Source of the DNA: Chara braunii
Lineage: Eukaryota > Streptophyta > Charophyceae > Charales > Characeae
Assembly (NCBI GenBank): GCA_003427395.1
Contig: BFEA01000018.1
Coordinates: 4,187,436-4,208,939 of the forward strand
Reading direction: 5' to 3'
Length of the DNA: 21,504 nucleotides
Of the stretch, positions 1-8,509 are shown piece after piece (within the stretch, counting starts at the first letter, position 1; the number at the start of each line of letters is the position of its first letter). The notes under the pieces were generated by a model that saw nothing but the letters and a program-made list of their open reading frames with translations, did not search any database and was not told the origin of the DNA. Both the position numbers and the translations under genes were made by a program.

Positions 1-180
1 GACCAGAGCCAACAACAACCAGCAACCAACGTGAAGGCTAGAACAGCATACAACACCCATGGACTTGACCCCTGGGTGGTGCGCAGGCAGTGTCTGTAAT
101 AGTACCATGCGTCAGCCCAGGGGGATGTGTGTCCAGCCGTGCGTCAATCTAACGCCCTGCCGGTGGCCATGCGCGAGGCT

Positions 181-256
181 GTAAAGTTTTGAACCCACAA
201 CCTCATACCACAATGCGCAATTTCAACCGGTGCTCTAACCACTGAGCTACATTTCT
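181..256 (-). repeat. tRNA-derived SINE-like head (minus strand)
   Basis: Read on the minus strand, this stretch has a Pol III A box, TAGCTCAGTGG (plus positions 239-249), and a B box-like GGGTTCAAAAC (plus 186-196) at tRNA-like spacing. The D arm GCTC..GAGC pairs perfectly. The anticodon stem and T stem do not pair well and the 5' acceptor strand finds no partner, so this is not a working tRNA. A tRNA-derived SINE head or a tRNA pseudogene fits. No poly(A) tail follows on the minus strand, so the 3' end of such an element is not defined. Confidence 0.6.
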
Positions 257-325
257 TTGTGCTCATGCTTGCTAGTGATAAGCAACCGGACTGACGCCCC
301 CCCAGGTGAGAAGGGGCCGGGGATT

Positions 326-352
326 TAAAAAAATAAAAAAATAAAAAAAAAT
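326..352 (+). repeat. A-rich tract
   Basis: A run of A interrupted only by single T residues. It could be the poly(A) tail of a plus-strand retroposon, but no matching head is visible upstream on that strand. It lies on the wrong side of the minus-strand tRNA-like head to be that element's tail. Confidence 0.6.
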
Positions 353-515
353 CAAGCATTCGTAAATGTGTGTTTCCAAAGGTTTCAGGGCTACCAGACC
401 ACGACGGCTGGCACCACCAGCCAGGCAAAAGGAAGGCAAAGGGTGCCCGTGCCGGGTTGATTTTCTTTCATGCGCAGCAATTGGGAGGAGGCGTGTGAAA
501 CAATGTCGGATGTAG

Positions 516-540
516 TGGTGGTTTAAACTCTAAACCACCA
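516..540. repeat. 10-bp inverted repeat (hairpin)
   Basis: TGGTGGTTTA (516-525) and TAAACCACCA (531-540) are perfect inverted copies separated by a 5-base loop. The right arm is part of the dispersed motif GTACTGGTGGTTTAA that recurs elsewhere in the window. Confidence 0.75.
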
Positions 541-663
541 GTATCTCTGAGCCCCATTTTCCTGACCTGCATTTCTACCATGCACTGATTTTTGCCAAAC
601 AGGGGCAGTCATGGAATTGGATTATTGGGGCTGCCATTGTCAGCCTTTCTCATTCAGTAGGCT

Positions 664-987
664 GAGCCCTGAAAGAGGTGGCATGTTAGCAGCCACATCG
701 GTACAAAATAGCTGGGAACAGTACTGGTGGTTTAAAAGGGCGATGGCGTTGAGGTATCATCATCGAACTGATCGGCTCCAGCTAATTCAGATTTATTTTT
801 ATTCACCTTATTCCATCTCGAAGCAAGCCGAGCCCTGAAAGATGTGGTGCGTTAATGGCCGCATCGGGACAAAATGGCTGGGAAAGATACTGGCGGTTCA
901 AAAGGGCAATGGCGTTGAGATATGATCATCATACTGATCGGCTCCGCGTAATTCAGATCTATTTTTGCTCACATTATTCCATCTCGA
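664..987. repeat. Tandem duplication, period 166 bp
   Basis: Units 664-829 and 830-987 align end to end with a constant offset of 166 bases. Both start GAGCCCTGAAAGA and both end near CCATCTCGA. They differ by scattered substitutions (roughly 80% identical by eye). The short open frames here lie inside the two units and simply reflect the duplication. No protein family is recognised. Confidence 0.85.
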
Positions 988-1330
988 TTCAAACTCAGGT
1001 CTGTTTACCAGCAGTTACTTTGGTTTACCATTCAGCCACGTGGGCCAGGTTGCACTCATTTAGTTATTTTCTTGACCTTGGGAGGATTCCAGTGTGATGA
1101 TATGCAGGTGTGCCTTCAGGCAGACGTGTGTGGGCACCTGGTGCTTTACCCTGCAAATGTGACCAGCCATGCACTTTGTTCAATCTGTGGATTTCGGGTC
1201 CGTCTGGTGTTGAGTCTGTTTGACATCAGGTGATTTTACAGGAACAGACTCGGGTAGTAAGATGAGCATCCCCGGCAAAGGCGCCACCTGTTGAGCGCAT
1301 TGGCTCCCTCCTTCCGGAAGGGGCCCTCTC
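988..1330. other. Gene-free stretch
   Basis: No coding region, RNA gene or repeat is recognised between the 166-bp duplication and the target-site repeat. A 12-base palindrome, CCTTCCGGAAGG, lies at about 1311-1322. Confidence 0.5.
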
Positions 1331-1415
1331 TTGGGGTCACATTTGAGCCCACTCACGAAATTCTCGGACCCCTGGATTTCCCCAATCGACTCCGTGCCAT
1401 CTAGAACCTTACTAG
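1331..1415. repeat. Target repeat unit A, interrupted by the LTR element
   Basis: This sequence, from TTGGGGTCACATTT to ATCTAGAACCTTACTAG, recurs at 8217-8338. Unit A is broken at ACTAG by the LTR retrotransposon and resumes at 8192 with ACTAGAGCCTC. The second unit reads ATCTAGAACCTT, then CCTAGAGCCTC, with nothing inserted. Confidence 0.85.
1411..1415. repeat. Left target-site duplication ACTAG
   Basis: ACTAG lies directly before the TG that starts the 5' LTR, and again at 8192-8196 after the 3' LTR. The alternative is a 4-bp CTAG duplication with the LTR ending in CA at 8192. The uninterrupted paralogous site (ATCTAGAACCTTCCTAGAGC) contains the CTAG part once. Confidence 0.75.
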
Positions 1416-1958
1416 TGTAATGAAGCCTGCAGATTCTCAGTGGACTGTACATTGGGCCGAGGGCAAAGCTCAGGGCTTGCCTCGGTCGGGTCGCGTCTTA
1501 GGTTAGATTCGTAATTTTGTTTGACTGAAAAGGGACATATCTGGGAAAATACAGGCCCGTACTAACTGAATTTCCTACAGCTACCCTAACTGCGAATAGC
1601 AGACCCGGGCTACCCCTAGGACAGGCAGGCCCTAAGGGCCTAAGCTGATAGATGGTCCTATAGCCTATAGCCGGGGTTGGGAGAGGTCCTAGAGGCGGAA
1701 ACAGAAACGGTACCGGTCGGTCAGTCAATCCGGTCTAGGTCAAGTCTAGGCTAGAGTAGACTATAGATAGGTTAGGCACATCGGTTCAGGGCTTTTCGCA
1801 GTTGGTACCGAGTGCATCGCTGCTGTGCAACGCTGGAACTGGAAGTGGTAACAGCTCAGCGTTGAGGGAAACAGACATAGCCAGACCGTCGGAGCGTCGG
1901 CCATAGTTGGGACCTGCGCTGCACTCTGTCAGCTCGCAGGGCTGTACAGAGGTCTGGG

Positions 1959-1967
1959 CTATATGAG
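1959..1967 (+). promoter_or_regulatory. Candidate TATA box of the 5' LTR
   Basis: CTATATGAG lies about 410 bases before the AATAAA signal of the same LTR, a plausible U3/R layout. The same sequence is kept in the 3' LTR at about 7496-7504. Transcription has not been shown. Confidence 0.4.
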
Positions 1968-2178
1968 GTCTGCTGGAGGCGAGAGAAGTGGTGCCTGCTG
2001 GACCCTCCTCCGGAGTAGGGTTACAGGGTTGTTGTGCTGCAGCCATAGCTGCAGCTTTCTTCCTTGGATATCATCTTGTCAGGAGTGGTGGCGCTGCTGC
2101 AGACTTCCACCCGGGAAGTCTTTCGACACTTCATCATCATCAGATACTGTGGCACTGGTCTTCTTATTCATTCTTTGA

Positions 2179-2270
2179 GTGGCGCTTGGCCTCAGAGGCC
2201 TGTTTCAGGGTGGCGCTTCCCTCTAGAGGCTGTATCTGGGTGGCGCTTGATGTTTCAAGGACTCAGAGGT
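2179..2270 (+). repeat. Three ~30-bp direct repeats in the LTR
   Basis: GTGGCGCTT occurs at 2179, 2210 and 2240, the first two followed by a CCTC..AGGC segment. The spacing is 31 then 30 bases. The set is kept in the 3' LTR at 7714, 7745 and 7775. It lies between the candidate TATA box and the poly(A) signal, so probably within the transcript. Confidence 0.65.
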
Positions 2271-2371
2271 GGTGATAGCGGTTCATCAGGGTTGGGGAGT
2301 GAAGCACTGCTCATTTATGAGCAGCGCACCATAGTACTGGGGTTATTCTGACAATTCGAGACTCTGAGCTT

Positions 2372-2377
2372 AATAAA
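2372..2377 (+). terminator. AATAAA polyadenylation signal of the 5' LTR
   Basis: An exact AATAAA lies about 280 bases before the LTR end. The matching signal in the 3' LTR (7907-7912) would be the one used to end the genomic transcript. Confidence 0.55.
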
Positions 2378-2659
2378 CCGTGTTGATACTGTGTCCAAAC
2401 TATCATCGTTTCATTGTTTCTTGGATGTGATCTACTCGGCTTTCCTTTACGACTGGTTGTGAGGATTGAGTGGAGTGAATTGCACTTTAAGTGTACCCTG
2501 TCATATCGCATGGTCAAGTCTTCCGCTGTGCTTATCTCTCCCTATGCGGTGTGATACTCCTATCCTCTCCCCTTCCTTCTGTGTATGTATGGGCATACCT
2601 GGGAGTCTATGTGAGTGAGTGTTCGTCTTCAGACAACAGACAACCATAATCATAATAGT

Positions 2660-2671
2660 TGGTATCGAAGC
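2660..2671 (+). promoter_or_regulatory. Primer-binding site, initiator-tRNA-Met-like
   Basis: TGGTATCGAAGC begins three bases after the 5' LTR. Plant LTR elements commonly use TGGTATCAGAGC, the complement of the initiator tRNA-Met 3' end. The first seven bases match exactly and the rest differ slightly. A different tRNA or a mutated site is possible. Confidence 0.65.
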
Positions 2672-4166
2672 GATTGGATCCAGACTTTGGAGCGATTGAT
2701 GAGTTGGAGCAACTATCACTATTTGGCTAGACACTGGAGTTGAGTTTCAAGGGGATCTGTCATCTTCAGGGTTTGCGACAGTGAGGGTGGTGGTAGTGAG
2801 TGTGGGGCGAGAAGAATTGGACAGAGGGTGACTCACTCCTGCGTAGGGTTGTGCAGGAATGGTTGGCGATTGATGCTCAGAAGCCTGTGAGGCTCTGAGA
2901 GGCTATTTTTAGTCTGGCGATACATCTGGAGGCTGGCGATTGGCAGAGAGGTGATCCCAGCGTGTTGCGATTTTGGAATTGGGTCAGGATCCCCAATTTC
3001 CAAGCAGCGCAGTACAGGGTGATGTGGCTCTGCACAGAGTTTGTCAGTTATCTGCACCTGGGAGTTCAAATTCAGTGAATCTGTCTGTTGGGGGTGAAGC
3101 GCCTCAGGGTAATCAGCTGAATCACCAAGTTTCAGGAAGTTTGGTACGTGGGAACACTGGGAATCATCAGGAGCTGAAACTGGCGAGATGGGGTTGACCA
3201 GTCAGCCATAGCCAGAGTTTCACTCATCTTCTTCAGAGTTGATCCTAAAGTAAGTGTGTTCCTTACTCTACTCAATGTGGCGATTCTAGGGTTTTTTTTA
3301 GATTAGCGAAATATGGTATGTCAGTGAGTTGAGAGTTGAAAATCGAAATTCAGACTATAAGACAGCCATAGCGAATTTCCCCTACCTATCTTCTTTGACT
3401 TCTACTAACCCTGTTTGACCTCCTTTCTTACTCAAATTTAATTTGTGACTGCTTTACAGTATTGCGATTCATACTGTGTAGTGAATTGATGTCTTCAGGG
3501 TCCTGTTGTTAGTGATAATGCAAATTTGAATTGTGCGTTGACATAGTTGAAGCTGGGCTAGACTAGGGTCGATCGTAACTTCAATTTCGTCCGTCAGAAT
3601 TCAAGTATGTCAGTCCCTGGTAAATCGCAATTCAGTATACAGTGATTGTCTGAAATCGCACATTCAGATTTGATGTCTTGAGTCAGTTACAATGAAATCT
3701 GTAATTCGCCATACCTTGGGTATGGCATACAAGGTCAATCAGTGGTGAAGTCAATAGGGTAAGTCTAAAAATAGGGTACCCTGTAAATCGCTACATCTTG
3801 GTCATCAGAAGTCTATTGTCAGTCACTAATTAGTCACTCTGTCTAATTACTAATCAAGACTAATCAGTCCAGGACTGCATCCTGCAAGTTATTGATGCAG
3901 GATTTGTCGTTATTGCATGCAATTGTTGGTTCGGGGTAGTAATGGGAAAATCATGAAATGGATTTTTGTTGAGCTTACTCTAAACTGACCCTGACCCTCA
4001 AGCGGTCTGCAGAGACTGAGCACTCACTTGCTCAGACTAACCCACTTTCTCTCTCCAGTCAGATGGCAACAATTGAGTGAGTACTGCAGAGAAAACTCAA
4101 TTACTGCTACTTCCTGTTTGTCTTATGTTTTTTTTTGGTTTATTTTTATTTATCTGAATTGTGGTG
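2672..4166 (+). other. Long untranslated leader of the LTR element
   Basis: About 1.5 kb between the primer-binding site and the first gag ATG. No frame of convincing coding character is present. Short frames at 2973-3197 (plus) and 2833-3069 (minus) match nothing known to me. The stretch has many near-copies of AAATCGC and AATTC words but no clear tandem period. Long leaders of this kind can hold packaging and dimerisation signals in non-autonomous elements; none can be shown here. Confidence 0.55.
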
Positions 4167-5967
4167 ATGGCAGAGGATGAGAAGGGGGAGGCTTCTGATG
4201 TGAAGCCTCAAATTCCGCTCGACCTTTTAGAGGCTGAAGTACGGGCCCATGAGGAGAAACTTCGCCTACAGGCTCAGGTAGTTGAGGCTCTAAAGGTCGA
4301 GCTTAAGAGGAAAGAAGAGGCTGATCAAAAGGAATCCAGGAGGAAACTCCTCATTACAGATGTTGGAAAGATCAGAGTTAGTGGAAGTGTCAGTCAGTAC
4401 AATGAGGATATAGCTGAGTTCGTCCTGTTACAGGACGATATTCACCGTTCTTATTTTGCTAACTGGGACGAGAGGATCAGCAGTCTGGAGAGCAGTCACT
4501 CAACTTTTTCCAAGAAGTTGGATGACATCTCTTCCAAACTGGATCTGATCTTCACTCACCTAAAGATCCCAACTACTCTGACCCTTCCTCCATCTCTTGG
4601 ACCCTCTCAAGCAGACCCTCGACAACCTCCACAATCCAGACCCACATCTCCTCCCTCTACACCCAAGTCAGCAACACCTTCACAACCCTCATCTTCATTT
4701 GATTTTAAGCGGCCCAAGCTGACCCCTCCACCCATGTTCTTTGGCGAGAGGACCCAAAGGTGGATGTCGCAGATTGGGTCACTGCACAACCAACCTACCT
4801 GAGTGGGTTCAAATGTGATGAGGACGTTAAGGTGTCTGCCATCCTTGCTTGTCTGGAGAGGACTGCACTCAAATGGTGCACGTCTACAGCCAGCAAGCGA
4901 AAAATGGAGATGGCTGATTGGGCGCACAGGCTAGGGGTGGCTGGTGTTCTGCAGGCACTGCCAGACCGATTTGCAGACAAGGAGCAGGCCAGGAAAGCAG
5001 CAGATAAAATTATGCGCCTGGGCCAAAGGAAAAAATTAGTCGATGAACAAATAAGTGGTGTACCAGTAGTTAAACAACGATTTATTCCTTTCATCTTTGT
5101 CAGTTTTACTTTTTTGTTATTTTGTAATCTTATTGGCATGATTCCTTATAGTTTGTTCCTTGTCCAAACTGTACTCCACCTTTGAGAGTCTGACATCGAC
5201 TCCTGGGTTGGAGATGAGTGAGCGAAATCTGCTCATTCATTTCCTAAGGGCAGCGCCTGAGCAATACCAGCTTGCTCTATTATCTCAGGGCCACAAGGAC
5301 TGGCGATCCTTTGGCAGAGCAGCCCTAGACTTGGAGTCCAAACTCCATGTTCACGAAGCACCTTCTGAAGGAAGGAAGGGACCCTACTCAAAGGGGCGGC
5401 GAAGGAGGAAGGGTGCCCTGTTTGCTGCTGCAGCTTCCAATTATGATGATGATGCATCATCCCAGGGTGGGACCCCTCCATCTGGGACTGCCTCTTCATC
5501 TGCTGCAGATCCTGTTGTTCTTGCCCTAGCTGATGCTTTGATGGACCTGACTAAGGGCAAGGCCCCAGCCCAGAAAGCACCAACCAATAGCAAGGGGAAA
5601 GGTCAGGGACGTGCCTCTTCCCCTGGTGCCCTGAGAGTGTCTCTACCACGTGACGTTCGCTGGCCCGCTGACCCCCTTGATCCTTCCACCTTCCCTTGGC
5701 ATGAACTCAGGATCCAGGAGGGAGTATGGAGGAAGAGGAAGGACAAGGGTGTCTGCTTGAGATGCGAGGGGGACCACTATCTGAAGGATGGTCCTCATAT
5801 GCCTTGCATGCCTTCAGGCTCGAACTAGAGAGAGAGAGGTGGAGTTTGCAGCACCTTCCACCAGTGCTGATTCCTCTTCAACTGAAGTTGAATCTTCACC
5901 CTCTCTAGCTGGTTCACTTAGGAGTTGCCGCATCAGGGTCCTTCACGTAGGAGGACATGATTTGTAG
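4167..5967 (+). pseudogene. gag: Broken Ty3-type gag
   Basis: Gag is the structural polyprotein that packages element RNA. The first in-frame ATG is 4167; two GTG codons precede it. Part 1 (4167-4748) encodes a lysine- and glutamate-rich, probably coiled-coil N terminus and then a proline/serine-rich linker. Two extra bases (AG, 4749-4750) shift the frame; the capsid-like region follows (4751-5032: VDVADW, LERTALKW, ADWAHRLGVAG). The mitochondrial insert occupies 5033-5154. Capsid-like sequence resumes in a third stretch (about 5155-5828: KLYSTFESLT, LLIHFLRAAPEQY, FGRAALDLES), followed by basic and low-complexity residues and a CLRCEGDH knuckle whose last cysteine is glycine. A stop lies at 5826-5828, but an alternative frame keeps gag-like C-terminal sequence to about 5967. 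The gene cannot make a normal gag. Confidence 0.85.
5033..5154 (+). pseudogene. atp6: Mitochondrial atp6 fragment inside gag
   Basis: About 122 bp translate in one frame to residues typical of ATP synthase subunit a (ATP6) of plant-type mitochondria: LVDEQISG, VKQRF, FTFLLFCNL and GMIPYS, the first membrane helix region of the conserved part. ATP6 forms the proton channel of the F1Fo ATP synthase in the inner mitochondrial membrane. The fragment has no start or stop of its own and is about a sixth of a normal ATP6, so it cannot function. It is AT-rich compared with the gag on both sides. Gag-like sequence ends near 5032 and resumes near 5155, so the piece was inserted, with perhaps a few gag bases lost. 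It is a nuclear mitochondrial insertion, or sequence picked up during reverse transcription. The identification rests on motif recognition, not on a search. Confidence 0.8.
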
Positions 5968-6861
5968 CAGGCCTAGGGATGGCACAAATAAGGGTCGCAG
6001 CACCGTTTACTTGTGACTTGATTTCTTTGAGGAGATGTTTCCTACTTCCTTGGACAAGCGTATTTGTGCTGCGCTGTCAGAATTTGGTGATTCAAGGCCA
6101 TACTCAACGTCCTGGCCAGTGTTAGCTGCTAATTTGGCAAAGCTTCCCTCGTCTTGACGCTGAGTGGTGTGAGCCATTGCTCCAAGCTTTCAGTATCCTG
6201 CCCCTGACTCCTTGTCTCTTAGACAAGTTGAGTCCCAGCGTGACTGACACTGACAACCTGGGTGTTTATGTCTTTATGCTCCGCCATGTTGAGGTTGCTT
6301 GTTTTACTCACAATCTCTTATTGTAGTCCTTCAATCTAGAATGGGAATTGTAGTTGAGAGCTATGGGCTCCAATATACCACTCTACTGATCGACTGCACT
6401 TGGTTCCATGTCTACTTAGGGTGAATACCCGGACCGACGACTATCGCTCAACGTCTACGTAGCTCATCTTTTCAACATGGTCGATTGCACTATAGTCGGG
6501 TGCCAAGTCTTACTCTGAGTTCTCCTTCTCCGGACATCACTGTTTACAGTGCTGGTCATGAGTATAGGAGACCGGATTGCGACAATAGGGTGTCACCTAC
6601 GGAACCTCAACTTTTCAGAAGTGGTCGATTGCGCGACAGTCAAGGACTAGGTCCTACCGTGGTTTCTTGATGCAGTCGAGACCAGCTGACACTTTGAGGT
6701 TACCTCCTCCTGACCTTGCTGTTTGCAGCAGCGATCAGGGGCATAGGTTACCCCGCGAGTCTCCTGAGTTCTCCTCTTCAGGCAAGAGCTCTATCTCTAC
6801 ACCCACTTCGTCTGCTGGTTCATTACCAGGAAATGAAGTATGGGCGTGGAGCTCCGCTCTC
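5968..6861 (+). other. Residual interior between gag and 3' LTR
   Basis: About 0.9 kb without any protease, reverse transcriptase, RNase H or integrase motif in any frame. Short frames (around 6003-6160, 6485-6670, 6667-6882) have no recognised product. A weak duplication is visible: GTCGATTGC recurs at about 6480 and 6624, followed in each case by TGAG, a CTCC-rich stretch and GCTGTTTGCAGC-like or ACTGTTTACAGT-like sequence. This may be scrambled remains of pol or filler DNA. Confidence 0.55.
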
Positions 6862-6877
6862 CCCGGGGGGGTAAGTA
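6862..6877 (+). promoter_or_regulatory. Candidate polypurine tract
   Basis: A run of seven G residues followed by TAAGTA lies directly before the 3' LTR start at 6878. In LTR elements a purine-rich tract at this place primes plus-strand DNA synthesis. The tract is short and broken by T residues, so it is degenerate or weak. Confidence 0.5.
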
Positions 6878-8191
6878 TGTAATGAAGCCTGCAGATTCTC
6901 AGTGGACTGTACATTGGGCCAAGGGCAAAGCTCGGGGCTTGCCTCGGTCGGGTCGCGTCTTAGGTTAGATTCGTAATTTTGTTTGACTGAGGGCTAACCG
7001 CGACAGCTGACTGTGAGGAAATTCGTGAGGGACATATCTGCAAATTTGGGAAAATACAGGCCGGTGCTAACTGAGTTTCCTACGACTACCCTAACTGCGA
7101 ATAGCAGACCCGGGCTACCCCTAGGACAGACAGGCCCTAAGGGCCTAAGCTGACTGATAGACGGTCCTATAGCCTATAGCCGGGGCTGGGAGAGGCCCAG
7201 CCTATAGCCGGGGTTGGGAGTGGCCCTAGAGGCTGAAACAGAAACGGTACCGCTCGGTCAGTCAGTCCGGTCTAGGTCGAGTCTAGGCTAGAGTAGACTA
7301 TAGATAGGTTAGGCACATCGGTTCAGGGATTTTGGCAGTTGGTACCGAGTGTATCGCTGCTGTGCAACGCTGGAACCGGAAGTGGTAACGGCTCAGCGTT
7401 GAGGGAGACAGACATAGCCAGACCTTCGGAGCGCCGGCCATAGCTGGGACCTGCGCTGCACTCTGTCAGCACGCGGGGCTGTACAGAGGTCTGGGCTATA
7501 TGAGGTCCGCAAGAGGCGAGAGAAGTGGTGCCCTGCTGGGCCCTCCTCCGGAGTAGGGTTACAGGGTTGTTGCGCTGCAGCCATAGCTGCAGCTTTCTTC
7601 CTCAGAGATCATCTTGTCAGGATTGGTGGCGCTGCTGCAGACTTCCACCCGGGAAGTCTTTCGGCACTTTGTCATCATCAGATACTGTGGCGCTGGTCTT
7701 CTTCATCCTCTGAGTGGCGCTTGGCCTCAAAGGCCTGTTTCAGGGTGGCGCTTCCCTCTGGAGGCTGTATCTGGGTGGCGCTTGATGTTTCAGGGACTCA
7801 GAGGTGGTGATAGCGGTTCATCAGGGTTGGGGAGTGAAGCGCTGCTCATTTCTGAGCAGCGCACCATAGTACTGGGGTTATTCTGACAATTCGAGACTCT
7901 GAGTTTAATAAACAGTGTTGATACTGTGTCCAAACTATCATCGTTTCATTGTTTCTTGGATGTGATCTACTCGGCTTTCCTTTATGACTGGTTGTGAGGA
8001 TTGAGTGGAGTGAATTGCACTTTCAGTGTACCCTGTCATATCGCATGGTCAAGTCTTCCGCTGTGCTTATCTCTCCCTATGCGGTGTGATACTCCTATCC
8101 TCTCCCCTTCCTTCTGTGTATGTATGGGCATACCTGGGAGTCTATGTGAGTGAGTGTTCGTCTTCAGACAACAGACAACCAGAATCATAAC
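6878..8191 (+). repeat. 3' LTR
   Basis: Starts TGTAATGAAG and ends CATAAC, or CATAACA if the target duplication is CTAG. It matches 1416-2656. It contains a segment after TTTGACTGA that is missing from the 5' LTR, and a roughly 28-bp tandem doubling (GCCTATAGCCGGGG, about 7165-7220) that is single in the 5' LTR. The AATAAA signal is at 7907-7912. Confidence 0.9.
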
Positions 8192-8338
8192 ACTAGAGCC
8201 TCAAGGCCTCTCAGGCCTTGGGGTCACATTTCAGCCCACTCATTAAATTCTCGGACCCCTGGATCTACCCAATCGGTGGTTCAAATTCTTGGTGCCATCT
8301 AGAACCTTCCTAGAGCCTCGAGGCCTTTCAGGCCTTTC
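8192..8338. repeat. Target repeat: end of unit A plus intact unit B
   Basis: 8192-8217 completes unit A, ending in AAGGCCTCTCAGGCC. Unit B (8217-8338) repeats the whole sequence: TGGGGTCACATTT, AAATTCTCGGACCCCTGGAT, GTGCCATCTAGAACCTT, CTAGAGCCTCGAGGCC. It carries no insertion, so it gives the empty-site sequence inside the same window. Confidence 0.85.
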
Positions 8339-8392
8339 CAAATGGTCACCTGCTCGTACCAGGTGAATCTGACCCAGATTTTTCCCTGATTC

Positions 8393-8409
8393 GGCTGGTA
8401 CCACCAGCC
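8393..8409. repeat. 7-bp hairpin GGCTGGT/ACCAGCC
   Basis: GGCTGGTACCACCAGCC is a perfect 7-bp inverted repeat around ACC. A near-identical 17-mer (one base different) lies at 406-422. Confidence 0.6.
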
Positions 8410-8509
8410 CGCTTAGCCTCTAGGCCTTTCTAGGACTTTTTAGGTTCCACACACGGTGATTTCTGTCCGCTCGATCTCATAATCACATGGCCAAGACATT
8501 TCGCCAACT

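Larger units (their letters stand above)
1416..2656 (+). repeat. 5' LTR
   Basis: Starts TGTAATGAAG and ends CATAAT just before the primer-binding site, and is repeated at 6878-8191. The start TGTAATG is a near inverse of the 3' LTR end CATAACA, as expected of LTR termini. Compared with the 3' LTR, this copy lacks about 38 bp after TTTGACTGA and about 7 bp shortly after, and has one copy of a segment that is tandemly doubled in the 3' LTR. Short frames inside it have no recognisable product. Confidence 0.9.
1416..8191 (+). mobile_element. Non-autonomous Ty3-type LTR retrotransposon, gag only
   Basis: The element is about 6.8 kb and is bounded by two long direct repeats (1416-2656 and 6878-8191) and flanked by ACTAG. 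The plus-strand order is 5' LTR, tRNA-type primer-binding site, long leader, broken gag region, residual sequence, purine-rich tract, 3' LTR. The gag resembles the gag of Ty3/Gypsy elements (proline-rich linker, capsid-like segment, CxxC zinc-knuckle remnant). The remaining 0.9 kb is too short for pol and shows no protease, reverse transcriptase or integrase motif. Known non-autonomous classes of this layout are TR-GAG and LARD elements. The two LTRs differ at about 4 of 305 bases over their last 305 bp, so the insertion is fairly young. It would need enzymes supplied by a complete relative. Confidence 0.88.

Noticed and set aside
2110-2155. Minus-strand CTGATGA ... CGAAAG in the LTR, recalling a hammerhead ribozyme core
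   Set aside because: The bases between the two core blocks do not form a stem II, and the 3' LTR copy shows no compensating changes.
1786-2351. Several frames on both strands inside the LTR
   Set aside because: They lie in the LTR, are not all kept in the other LTR copy (7393-7886), and match no known protein.
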